DNA of 64,000 nt, taken from NCBI RefSeq assembly GCF_029350975.1, contig NZ_JARKMR010000001.1:558001-622000 (forward strand), read 5' to 3'. A program made the position numbers and the translations under genes. Source of the DNA: Maribacter zhoushanensis (GTDB lineage: Bacteria > Bacteroidota > Bacteroidia > Flavobacteriales > Flavobacteriaceae). Each line of letters begins with the position of its first letter. Within the stretch, counting starts at the first letter, position 1. This document shows, one piece after another, positions 27,905 through 35,493 of the stretch. Under the pieces are notes generated by a model. That model ran no database searches, was not told the origin of the DNA, and saw only the letters and a program-made list of their open reading frames with translations.

Positions 27905-29605
27905 CTAATCTTCTTTTTTAGGTTCAATTAAACCAATTTTTATGAGTATTTTTTCTACTTTTCCTTTTCCTTTTTCAGTAATAGGGAAGAAGTCTTCATA
28001 AAAAGTGTTTTCCTCAAATATATGGTCATCTTCGTCTTTAAAAACGTCATTCCATAAATAGAAAATAGCTTTATTTATGAACTCCTCTAATGAAATATTA
28101 TCATCTTTTGCTTTGATAAAATAGTTTCCAATACATTTATCCATACCTAAGTTTGGATTTTCCTTTATTATAGAATTTACTTTTTTAATAAAATCAATCC
28201 AAGAAAAAGATTCTGTATCTGACAGGTTTACTTTAAAATTTGACGAAGGGTTTTCTGGTGATTTTTTATAATTAATAGGTATATATTCCCAATCCCATCT
28301 TCTTTTGAATGCACTATCCATAGGAAATAAAGATTGATCAGAAGTATTCATAGTAGCTAACAAACTTAGGTTTGATGGTAATTGCATTTTGCCATTTGTA
28401 AATCCATCATAGCCTTTTTCAGTTAACTCTTTTTCTAAATGGCTTGTTAATTCGTTTGAAGGTGTAATTTCATAACCTTCATCTAATAGTTGAAATGTAT
28501 CTCCAAAAATTTCAGCACAGTTCCCTCTGTTAATTTCTTCAATTACTAAGAAATAATCTTGGAATTCGTTTTGCCAAGCATTAATATAAATATTTGTAAA
28601 TATTTGTGGAACAAACTTGTATTTGATTTCGTCTAATCCAGAAACTGCATCTTTTTCAGATATCGGTTTGAAACCACCTATGAAAGATGCATAATCATAT
28701 TCTGGATGAAATGTTACTCTTTCTGTTCTAGCTTCTTTTCCTTTTAAAATTTCCTTTACTTTATAGGATTTACCAGTTCCAGGTGCACCGTAATATATTC
28801 TTTGAAACGCAGTAATACTTTGCTTGATATCAACTAAAATATTATTTAAAACATCTAATTCAGGACTGGTTATACCAATTTCAGTTATTACAGCCTCTCT
28901 TTCTGTTTGATTACTATTAAATAATTCCATAGCAATACACATACTTGAACGACCTTCTCTAGATAGATAACCATTTATTGTTGATTCATATTTGTCTACA
29001 GCGGTATTGACAGATGCATCATTATAATAGGTTTTAATTGATGTCCAATCGACAGTTGAAGCAAAATCCGTTTCAGTTAAGTTTAAAGATTTGATAAATT
29101 GAAATGGATTAAAACCAATAGCATCTTTATCTAAATAAGAAAATAGATATAGATAAACCTTATTGTTAATTAGAAAATTGAAACTAAAGATTTTTCTCAA
29201 TTCTATCCATCTAGAATAATAATCTTTATATACTGAACTTGATTCCTTGAACGAAGTAGAGATAATTAATAAACACCTGTGGATTTCATAGTCAGCATTT
29301 CCTGCTGGGATTGAATATTCTTCCCATTTATCATATACTAATTTACCAAAATCAGTAAAGGTTTCGTCTGACTTTAATAATTCAGCCGAAGATAAATCTG
29401 AAATAGCTTGACTTTTTCTTCCTGTTGGTGTGAAAACACCAGTATTAGATAGAACTTCTAGCCAACTATGAGCATTATTAAATTTACGTAATGAAGAGCC
29501 AAAAGGGTCTAATCTAAAATCTCCTTGAGGTAGTGTTGATGAAATACCTGTATTTATAAGCCATTCTTTAAAGGCTTGATTATTAATTAATTTTAACCAG
29601 TTCAT
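27905..29605 (-). CDS. McrB-like AAA+ NTPase (probable GTP-dependent restriction motor)
   Basis: 566 residues. The first ~265 residues have no motif I recognise and could be the DNA-specificity domain. The C-terminal AAA+ core has Walker A YYGAPGTGKS (about 272-281), Walker B FLVIEEINRGNCAEIFGD, and the McrB-type sensor LLATMNTSDQSLFPMDSAFKRRW. The McrB GTPase signature MNTxDxS and the EEINR box set it apart from other AAA+ groups. Its ATG overlaps the preceding methyltransferase stop (ATGA), and the McrC-like gene follows without a gap. It probably assembles as a ring that translocates DNA for the nuclease subunit. Confidence 0.87.
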   Translation of the reverse strand: MNWLKLINNQAFKEWLINTGISSTLPQGDFRLDPFGSSLRKFNNAHSWLEVLSNTGVFTPTGRKSQAISDLSSAELLKSDETFTDFGKLVYDKWEEYSIPAGNADYEIHRCLLIISTSFKESSSVYKDYYSRWIELRKIFSFNFLINNKVYLYLFSYLDKDAIGFNPFQFIKSLNLTETDFASTVDWTSIKTYYNDASVNTAVDKYESTINGYLSREGRSSMCIAMELFNSNQTEREAVITEIGITSPELDVLNNILVDIKQSITAFQRIYYGAPGTGKSYKVKEILKGKEARTERVTFHPEYDYASFIGGFKPISEKDAVSGLDEIKYKFVPQIFTNIYINAWQNEFQDYFLVIEEINRGNCAEIFGDTFQLLDEGYEITPSNELTSHLEKELTEKGYDGFTNGKMQLPSNLSLLATMNTSDQSLFPMDSAFKRRWDWEYIPINYKKSPENPSSNFKVNLSDTESFSWIDFIKKVNSIIKENPNLGMDKCIGNYFIKAKDDNISLEEFINKAIFYLWNDVFKDEDDHIFEENTFYEDFFPITEKGKGKVEKILIKIGLIEPKKED

Positions 29606-30870
29606 ATATTATTCTTTTTTGCGATAAATAGTATTTCATTAACTTTTTGGGCACTATGACCACCATAACTCTGATAATTTGTTCTTTCAATATTTTTTAC
29701 TTGCAAGGAACCTTCTTCAAATAAATCTGAATTAAAAAAGACATCTAAATCATTTAATATTCCTTCCTTATTTCCATTACTACCTGATTTATGGTTTCTA
29801 CCATTATAATAGCTCATAATTACCCAATCTGTTTTGGCGTTACTGATTAATTCATTTAATGAAGAAATAAAAAGTGCATTTTTACAAAATGTGGAAGAAA
29901 AATCTTTTTCCATATTTTGGCCTCTAACAAATTTTGTTTTATTAAAATAATCTTGTAAATCATTAATTTTACAATAGTCAGATATTAAGTTCAGCATAAA
30001 ATAATAGGAAGTGTATTGCCTAAAATTATATGGTGGGTCAATATATAAAACTTTATGTCTTGGGATTTCTTTTATATAGTCAAGTGAATCTCTTTCCTTT
30101 CCAATTTGATGACCATTTAAATTAGATAATATAAAGTCAAACTTTGGGGGAAGTAGTTTAATTGTGTTTAATGCTCTTGAATCATAGGTTTCTCTTATAA
30201 AGTCATGATAAGTTCCTTGAGTATTACTAATTTTTTCAACCGAAATCAAAACAACACTTATTAATAGATAATATAAATTGTCATCAATTACTTTTTCTTG
30301 ATACCATTCTTTTATCTTATTTAAAATATTGTCTAGTTTAATACCATTTTCTGGTGAAAAATATCTTCTTTTTCCAGTTGAACCTCTAGAGCTTTTGAAA
30401 TCGCTTTCATTGCCTTTTTCAGTATAATAATTGAAAAAATAACTCTCTCTATAATTTTTAGATATTGACGAACTGTCTATAGATTCTAAATATTGAAGAA
30501 TATTTATAAAATCTATAAAATTGCTTTTGAATGCTTTTTTCTTTAAAAATTTATATCCTTTTTCGTTTGAATCTAATTTGGCTATTATTTTTTTTGAATC
30601 TTTGATAAAATCATCAGGATTAATTTTAAGTGATTCAAAATTTATTGAGGGAATTTCGTTGTTTAATAAGTAGCTTTTTCCGAAGACATAAGAAAAACTA
30701 TTTATGTCGTTAGAAATAACATTGTAGCCATTTAGTTTTAAGTTAAGCGAAACTGACATTGTTCCAGAGAATATATCACAAACTGTATCTCCTTTATCAC
30801 ACAAATTATCTACTTCCTCAATTATCGAATCTATAATAGATGCCTTATTTCCTAAATATCTTTGAATCAT
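29602..30870 (-). CDS. D12-class DNA adenine N6-methyltransferase, second of the pair
   Basis: 422 residues. Motif X-like start QRYLGNKASIID, SAM motif I TVCDIFSGTMSVSL, NVISNDINSFSYVFGKSYL, and catalytic motif IV VLYIDPPYNFRQYTSYYF place it in the D12 (alpha-type, Dam-like) N6-adenine family. It is longer than Dam (~280), with a large helical insert between motifs III and IV that may be the target-recognition part. It overlaps the first methyltransferase by four bases upstream and the McrB gene by four downstream. The two enzymes differ strongly, which suggests each methylates one strand of an asymmetric site. Confidence 0.87.
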   Translation of the reverse strand: MIQRYLGNKASIIDSIIEEVDNLCDKGDTVCDIFSGTMSVSLNLKLNGYNVISNDINSFSYVFGKSYLLNNEIPSINFESLKINPDDFIKDSKKIIAKLDSNEKGYKFLKKKAFKSNFIDFINILQYLESIDSSSISKNYRESYFFNYYTEKGNESDFKSSRGSTGKRRYFSPENGIKLDNILNKIKEWYQEKVIDDNLYYLLISVVLISVEKISNTQGTYHDFIRETYDSRALNTIKLLPPKFDFILSNLNGHQIGKERDSLDYIKEIPRHKVLYIDPPYNFRQYTSYYFMLNLISDYCKINDLQDYFNKTKFVRGQNMEKDFSSTFCKNALFISSLNELISNAKTDWVIMSYYNGRNHKSGSNGNKEGILNDLDVFFNSDLFEEGSLQVKNIERTNYQSYGGHSAQKVNEILFIAKKNNI

Positions 30871-32225
30871 TGATTGATATTATTTTTAGAAAAAACAATT
30901 AAAACTTCTATGCTTTCAGTTTTTTGATTAATTGCATATTGGTTATTAAGTTGCTTGTATTTTAAATCTAATTCAACAACTTGCATTTGATAATTTGGAA
31001 TGATTTTTTCTTTCAGCTTTTCTAATTGCTCTATTGTAATCATTCTTTTGTTTCCATTATCTTCCGATAATGACTTTGAATAACTTAATAATAATGTTGA
31101 CTTTGTTTTTTTTGTTAATTTAAGTAAATCAGAAAAAGCTTCAGGTGCTTTTATCATTGAACAAAACCTTGATTTGAATTTATCTGATGGATAAAGACCA
31201 GTTGTTACTTTATCTCTATGAATTTGTAATTCAGGTATTTTGTAATCAATTAAAATTTCAGGTATATGATAAAATCTTGAATATTGCTGAGCAGTATAAG
31301 GTGGGTCAGCATAAATTAAGTCAATATTTGGTAATTCATTTATATCGCTAATTACTGATTCCATAGTTTTACTAAGGACTATATTATTAGTGGGTAAAAT
31401 ATTATTTTTAATGAGAGCAATATTGCTCGTAATATTTTCTAATAATGCTGTATCGATATCAATTAGTCTGTTTTTATACAATCTAGATTCTAATAAATCA
31501 TTTTTTAGAATATTTTCAAATTTTATTGGTTGTGCAAAATGTTTACCTGCACTATTTACGATTTGTGAAATGACACTAATCAGAGAAGTAAGTATTAAAT
31601 TGTATTGCCAAGAATTAATTTCATTATTATTTAGTAATTCTTCCAGCCTTCTTCTATGATTGTCAATTTGGATTGATTGTTTTATTCCAAAATATGTCCC
31701 AGCATATATTGTTGTAAATAGAGGTGCAAATTTAAATGCAGGTTTATTTAAATGAGTTGCCATTTTTGAAAAAATGTTATTTATCTCATCCGAATTGTTT
31801 TTTTTACCATTCCATATTAAAGGAAAGTTTTTGTAAAGATTTAAAAGACTCTTTGTGTCTGCTTTTTGTAAATAATTTTCTTCTTTTTTTATCCAGTTTT
31901 TATAAATTCCGTGATATTTATTGTCCGAATTTTTAAACAAAACATCAAGAGGAAAATCTAAAAAGCTAGGTTCAAAATCAATTTTCAAGAAGGTTTTTGA
32001 TATAATTCCGCTAAATTTTTGCACATCATTAGAGATGACATTTTTACCAATATAACTATAAGCTTGTGATACAATTGAAGAACCACTAAATAAATCTAGA
32101 ACATAACCTGTTTCAATATATTTTTCGCTTTCACTAAGGATTAAATCAATAACTCGGTTTTTTGCACCAAGATATTGCATAGGTTTTGCTAATGCACTTA
32201 TTTGATTAATTTCTAATTGTTCCAA
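30867..32225 (-). CDS. D12-class DNA adenine N6-methyltransferase, first of the pair
   Basis: 452 residues. It has motif X MQYLGAKNRVIDLIL, SAM motif I VLDLFSGSSIVSQAYS, VISNDVQKFSG, and motif IV LIYADPPYTAQQYSRFYH, again followed by a helical section. It shares the fold and ...QYSRFYH-like motif IV extension with the second enzyme, but little else. The start is TTG at 32225, one base after the stop of the HTH gene; a later ATG (32177) would cut into motif X. It is expected to protect host DNA from the McrB/McrC-like pair. Confidence 0.86.
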   Translation of the reverse strand: MEQLEINQISALAKPMQYLGAKNRVIDLILSESEKYIETGYVLDLFSGSSIVSQAYSYIGKNVISNDVQKFSGIISKTFLKIDFEPSFLDFPLDVLFKNSDNKYHGIYKNWIKKEENYLQKADTKSLLNLYKNFPLIWNGKKNNSDEINNIFSKMATHLNKPAFKFAPLFTTIYAGTYFGIKQSIQIDNHRRRLEELLNNNEINSWQYNLILTSLISVISQIVNSAGKHFAQPIKFENILKNDLLESRLYKNRLIDIDTALLENITSNIALIKNNILPTNNIVLSKTMESVISDINELPNIDLIYADPPYTAQQYSRFYHIPEILIDYKIPELQIHRDKVTTGLYPSDKFKSRFCSMIKAPEAFSDLLKLTKKTKSTLLLSYSKSLSEDNGNKRMITIEQLEKLKEKIIPNYQMQVVELDLKYKQLNNQYAINQKTESIEVLIVFSKNNINQ

Positions 32226-32226
32226 A

Positions 32227-32421
32227 TTAATTTACTTTTTCTTTTAGTAAATCCTTTGGATTTACATTTAATATTTCTGCTATTTTATACAAGTCTTCAA
32301 TACTTGGTTGTCTTCTGTTTTGAGCGTAAGAATTAACCATATTGTAACTTTTCCCTAACTGTTCGGATAGCCAGATTTGTTTTATTCCTTTTTCTTCTAA
32401 AACCTCTTTTATTCGGTTCAT
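32227..32421 (-). CDS. XRE-family HTH protein, probable controller of the R-M operon
   Basis: 64 residues, a single helix-turn-helix domain: IKEVLEEKGIKQIWLSEQLGKSYNMVNSY followed by RRQPSIEDLYKIAEILNVNPKDLL. It is first in the five-gene operon, with one base before the methyltransferase start. Size and position match controller (C) proteins of restriction-modification systems, which delay nuclease expression until methylation is established. This role is inferred. Confidence 0.8.
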   Translation of the reverse strand: MNRIKEVLEEKGIKQIWLSEQLGKSYNMVNSYAQNRRQPSIEDLYKIAEILNVNPKDLLKEKVN

Positions 32422-32785
32422 TTTTGAATTTTTTATTCAGTCCACTAATGTAAAGAACTATTTTTAATATCTCACTAAATGAGTATTAAAATCATCATAC
32501 TAAAAAGTGATTGGTGGGAAAAGAGCTTGACTATGCGGTTGGCTTTTCAGTACGAAGATTTACTTTTTTTGCTATATTTTCCGCATTATGCACAACCTCT
32601 ATTATTTGAAAAGCAGCACTGAAAAATAAGCGATAAATTTAGGATAATACAAAAGCCTAATTTTTACTAATTATTATATTTATGGGAATTTGTACGATTT
32701 AAAAATTTAGCGACTTTCTAAAAATGCCCAAACCTTTGTGTTGACAAGGACTTACTTTATTGAGTACATTCTTTCCATCTGGCTT
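32422..32785. other. intergenic region upstream of the R-M operon
   Basis: 364 bases, A/T-rich, with no credible gene. It should hold the promoter and operator for the HTH-MTase operon in its first ~60 bases (TATTTTTAATATCTCAC region, 32459 onward). It also has TATGCACAAC at 32587-32596, the inverted copy of 26097-26106. CAGTACGAAG at 32549 and TTGGTGGGA at 32510 are near-copies of words at 26150 and 26165. The repeats suggest cassette boundaries. Confidence 0.45.
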
Positions 32786-33262
32786 TTATCCGATATTGAA
32801 TGGATTATTTCTTAAAATGTGATTCATTAAATTATCCATATTATCAGCAAACCATTTTAGTGGCTTTGCTCTGTATTTTTTGATTCTTGTAATTTTCGCG
32901 AAAGGAATTTCCAAAATAAAGTCGTCTTGACTATTTAATTCCATAATCTTAAAAAAATCTTTTCTTGGATAATAATCTTCATCTCGAACCGAAGAAATAA
33001 GTATGTGGTATACACCATTTGAATCAAAGAACTTTTTAAATGCTTTTATAATATCCTCTGTGTCTGTTGCTGAATTTATTATGACAATAATATCTTTTCC
33101 GTTATTATCAATCCCTTTCAAGATAACTTTAAAATCACTAAAAGTTGCAGGTATTGTACCTGCGATAACCTTAAATCCTTTCGATTGTAAAGTATTTGCA
33201 ATTCTGTAAATTGCTTGGCTTTTCCCTGTATTTTGAGCTCCACCGATTAGAAGGCTATTCAT
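32786..33262 (-). CDS. P-loop NTPase of unknown function
   Basis: 158 residues. A Walker A motif lies at the very N-terminus (LLIGGAQNTGKSQAIYRIA) and a hydrophobic strand ending in N-S (DIIVIINSATD) may be the Walker B region. The middle (HILISSVRDEDYYPRKDFF) resembles the small nucleotide-kinase or zeta-toxin-like P-loop layout but has no clear catalytic signature. The ATG overlaps the stop of a short upstream frame (TAATG), which suggests translational coupling. I do not recognise the family. Confidence 0.65.
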   Translation of the reverse strand: MNSLLIGGAQNTGKSQAIYRIANTLQSKGFKVIAGTIPATFSDFKVILKGIDNNGKDIIVIINSATDTEDIIKAFKKFFDSNGVYHILISSVRDEDYYPRKDFFKIMELNSQDDFILEIPFAKITRIKKYRAKPLKWFADNMDNLMNHILRNNPFNIG

Positions 33263-33435
33263 TATTTTCTTTTTTTAATTAAATTATTAAAATTTTCTAA
33301 AATCGCATAAATTCCACCTTCGTCTGGCACGTTTTCTTTTCGCCAATCTTTATATTTTTTGAATTTAATCCGTTTTGATTTGAACAAATTGTTTTCAGCT
33401 TTTTCCAAAATTCCTAAATGTTCAGATTGACTCAA
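33262..33435 (-). pseudogene. short frame resembling the N-terminus of a GIY-YIG protein
   Basis: 57 codons from a TTG at 33435; no ATG is available. The end reads KYKDWRKENVPDEGGIYAILEN, which is like the opening strand of GIY-YIG nuclease domains (W....VP...GIYAI). It then stops after NNLIKKRK instead of continuing to YIG and the catalytic Arg/Glu. It could be the 5' remnant of a nuclease gene or a genuine small protein. Its stop codon overlaps the start of the P-loop gene. Confidence 0.4.
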
Positions 33436-33483
33436 TTTATAGCTCGTACACGATGCTTTTTTGGTTTATTGTCAACAATTGAA

Positions 33484-33505
33484 TATAGAACATTAATGTT
33501 CTATA
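33484..33505. promoter_or_regulatory. perfect 22-bp palindrome, candidate operator
   Basis: The two 11-base halves TATAGAACATT and AATGTTCTATA are exact reverse complements with no spacer. It lies 49 bases upstream of the TTG of the small frame ahead of the P-loop gene, in the promoter zone. Such symmetry is typical of a dimeric repressor site. Confidence 0.5.
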
Positions 33506-33748
33506 TAACTTTTATCAGCTAAGTTAAAAATTACAAGTAGATATAGTATTTATTGGTTGCGAAGAGTGTATTATGCGAATACTATTCATTTATAAGAATT
33601 TATAATATTAAATCATAGTTATACTAAAGTACGATTAAACCCTTTTAAAATAGTTCTTATACTGCAAGTGAGCCCCGAAACTATGGGAATTAAAGGTCAA
33701 CACAAGTTTAAATGATGTATTTTACACCTTATATTTCTAAAATAAGAA
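33506..33748. other. intergenic region, nothing else recognised
   Basis: A/T-rich sequence between the candidate operator and the small FlbD-like gene. It presumably holds the promoter of the rightward gene. No RNA gene or repeat was recognised. Confidence 0.4.
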
Positions 33749-33964
33749 ATGATGAAATTTATCGAAGTTACAGAGATTACGAGAAATCAAGATGCAGGTA
33801 TAGAACATCACAAAAAATATGTTCTTAATACTGATCAAATTTTATTCTTTACAGTAGTTAAAGTAGGTGAGGTTCAGATAAAACTGACTGACGGGACTTT
33901 CATTAATGCTTCAACAAGCTACAACAAGCTTAAAAATAAATTATTAGTGATTAAAAATATGTAG
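33749..33964 (+). CDS. small conserved-looking hypothetical protein (FlbD-like pattern)
   Basis: 71 residues (or 70 from the second ATG at 33752). The layout IEVTEI..., then KKYVLNTDQILFFTVV, then EVQIKLTDGTFINASTSYNKL is like the short beta-rich FlbD-type proteins, with a hydrophobic strand after N-x-D-Q-I and an L.DG turn. This suggests a folded domain and not a chance frame. Such small proteins are frequent on Bacteroidota mobile elements. Its role is unknown. Confidence 0.55.
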   Translation: MMKFIEVTEITRNQDAGIEHHKKYVLNTDQILFFTVVKVGEVQIKLTDGTFINASTSYNKLKNKLLVIKNM

Positions 33965-34304
33965 ACGATAATATTACCTAATCTATTATTTGTTTTGTAA
34001 AATTACTACTATTACAATAGCGTTTCCCGTGAGGTGGCAGAATGCCCGTAGAATTTTTAATATTATATTAGCGGTGTTGGGAAGTACAAACAAAATTATC
34101 TAAATAAATTACGTTCCAGATATTTGATAAGCAAATTTCTATTCTTATGCCATAATATTTATTGGTGTTTATAATTGACAATAACCTTTGTAGAACTTGT
34201 TTTACAAGAGCTTTACTTAATTTCATTGTATTCAAGAAATTTGTATTTAAACAAAATTTATAATTATGATAATCCTATTTTTGAAACAATTTTGATTTTA
34301 GTTT
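33965..34304. other. intergenic region, nothing recognised
   Basis: 340 bases, A/T-rich, with a short G/C-richer patch at 34020-34075 (CCCGTGAGGTGGCAGAATGCCCG). No open frame of note, no clear hairpin terminator and no RNA gene was recognised. Confidence 0.4.
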
Positions 34305-34757
34305 ATGATTATAAAATTTAAAAGCTACCGAACAACAAAGGGAAAACTTTTTAAATTGATAAATGGAATGGGAGCTTCTGAATTTTCTGATATTATCAAT
34401 CCTATTATTAGAGACAATAGAAAAATTAGTTTGAGCGATGCCAAGAACGAACGTTTTGTAAGGTCTAACGAAGCAAAATTTTTCTTGGATAAATTAGGTG
34501 TGGATATTCGATATCAGGGAAGGTTGATAGAACTAAGGGATAATTCTTTAAGGAAAGAGGAAATAGAAAAGAAAATACCTTATTTAAGTACTAAGACTTT
34601 TCGATTTGTTATTAGCACTATAATTTCAGAAAATCGTGAAATTCCATTAGAAAAGGCTAAACTTAAAAGATATATTTATCCAATTGAGGTTATGGCATTC
34701 CTGAAACAAATAGGTGAGGATGAAATTGAGAGTGAGAATTATTCTAATTTTAATTAG
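34305..34757 (+). CDS. hypothetical protein with two internal repeats
   Basis: 150 residues. Residues ~27-65 (DIINPIIRDNRKISLSDAKN...SNEAKFFLDKLG) and ~100-138 (FVISTIISENREIPLEKAKL...PIEVMAFLKQIG) are clearly related, so the protein is an internal duplication of a ~40-residue unit joined by a linker. It is charged, with no membrane segment or catalytic motif. The repeated helical unit could bind DNA or protein. It is convergent with the DUF3987 gene across the phased repeat array. Confidence 0.6.
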   Translation: MIIKFKSYRTTKGKLFKLINGMGASEFSDIINPIIRDNRKISLSDAKNERFVRSNEAKFFLDKLGVDIRYQGRLIELRDNSLRKEEIEKKIPYLSTKTFRFVISTIISENREIPLEKAKLKRYIYPIEVMAFLKQIGEDEIESENYSNFN

Positions 34758-34865
34758 ATGAAAGCAATTCACTACAATTTTATATGAGATAATGTTATTG
34801 TATTTTTAGTTGTTAAAATTGACATCACTCAATTAGAGGTCCGCCCTAAGAACTAATAATGCATA

Positions 34866-35286
34866 ACCAGTAAAAATGTATAGGTGACTCATAACAACCA
34901 CATCATTTACCTTAATTTATAACCATACCTGTTTAATTTCCGACCATTGGTAATCACACCATATATATAAGGCTTAGGATAGCTACCCAATTACCTACCC
35001 AGTGTAACCACAAAGCAACCCGTTCGCTACCGGATTGCTAACCATAAGCAACCATTTAGTCTACCTTTGATAACCGCTATATGCACATAGATTTATAGGC
35101 AAGCTGTCTAATACGTAACCACTGGCAACCATAATGTTTATATGAGAGTGTAGGACAGTTAACCAATTATCTACCCTGTATAACCACAAAGCACCCCCTT
35201 TCGCTACCCGATTGCTTACCATAAACAACCATTTTGCCCACCCTTGGTAACCGCTACCGCTACCCAGGTTAATAAAATTGCTTACC
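34866..35286. repeat. helically phased ACC array with a 177-bp direct repeat (candidate replication/transfer origin)
   Basis: The + strand carries ACC (usually TAACC, CTACC or CAACC) at a strikingly even spacing: 34997, 35007, 35018, 35029, 35041, 35051, 35063, 35073 and again 35162, 35173, 35183, 35193, 35206, 35218, 35228, 35240, 35250. The mean step is ~11 bases, one helical turn. The two runs are diverged copies of one ~90-base unit, 177 bases apart. C is on one strand throughout. The next gene leftward-coding from 36763 is a DUF3987-type ATPase. An iteron-like origin or a filament/looping site is plausible. Confidence 0.6.
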
Positions 35287-35393
35287 CGTTAATTTACAGC
35301 TTATAGTTATAGAGTTATTTTACCTACACTAATTAAGTACAGTATTGCAAATCTGTATTTATGGTAATCATTATGTTACGAAAATCTAATAAA

Positions 35394-35493
35394 AGAAACT
35401 GGAAACTAGAAACTTTGATAGATTTCGGCGTTAAGCATAGTAAATTATGAGAGTACGGTGGTTTTTAGATTTGGTTTCCAGTTTCCAGTTTCT
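35394..35493. repeat. 21-bp inverted repeat at the 3' end of the DUF3987 gene
   Basis: 35394-35414 (AGAAACTGGAAACTAGAAACT) and 35473-35493 are inverted copies with 19 of 21 bases matching, separated by 58 bases. The right arm lies in the last codons of the ATPase gene. It may form a large stem-loop or be a protein site next to the phased array. Confidence 0.6.

Noticed and set aside
26216..32225. BREX or DISARM defence system
   Set aside because: There is no PglZ, BrxC, DrmA/B helicase or PLD-type DrmC among these genes; the McrB/McrC signatures fit better.
26097..32596. Insertion-sequence ends or integron attC sites around the restriction operon
   Set aside because: No transposase is present, the repeats are only ~10 bases, and the attC consensus half-sites (RYYYAAC/GTTRRRY) do not fit.
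34981..35260. A CRISPR array or telomere-like repeat in the ACC-rich region
   Set aside because: There is no constant repeat unit with unique spacers, no cas genes, and the ACC words vary around them; a phased binding-site array explains the pattern better.
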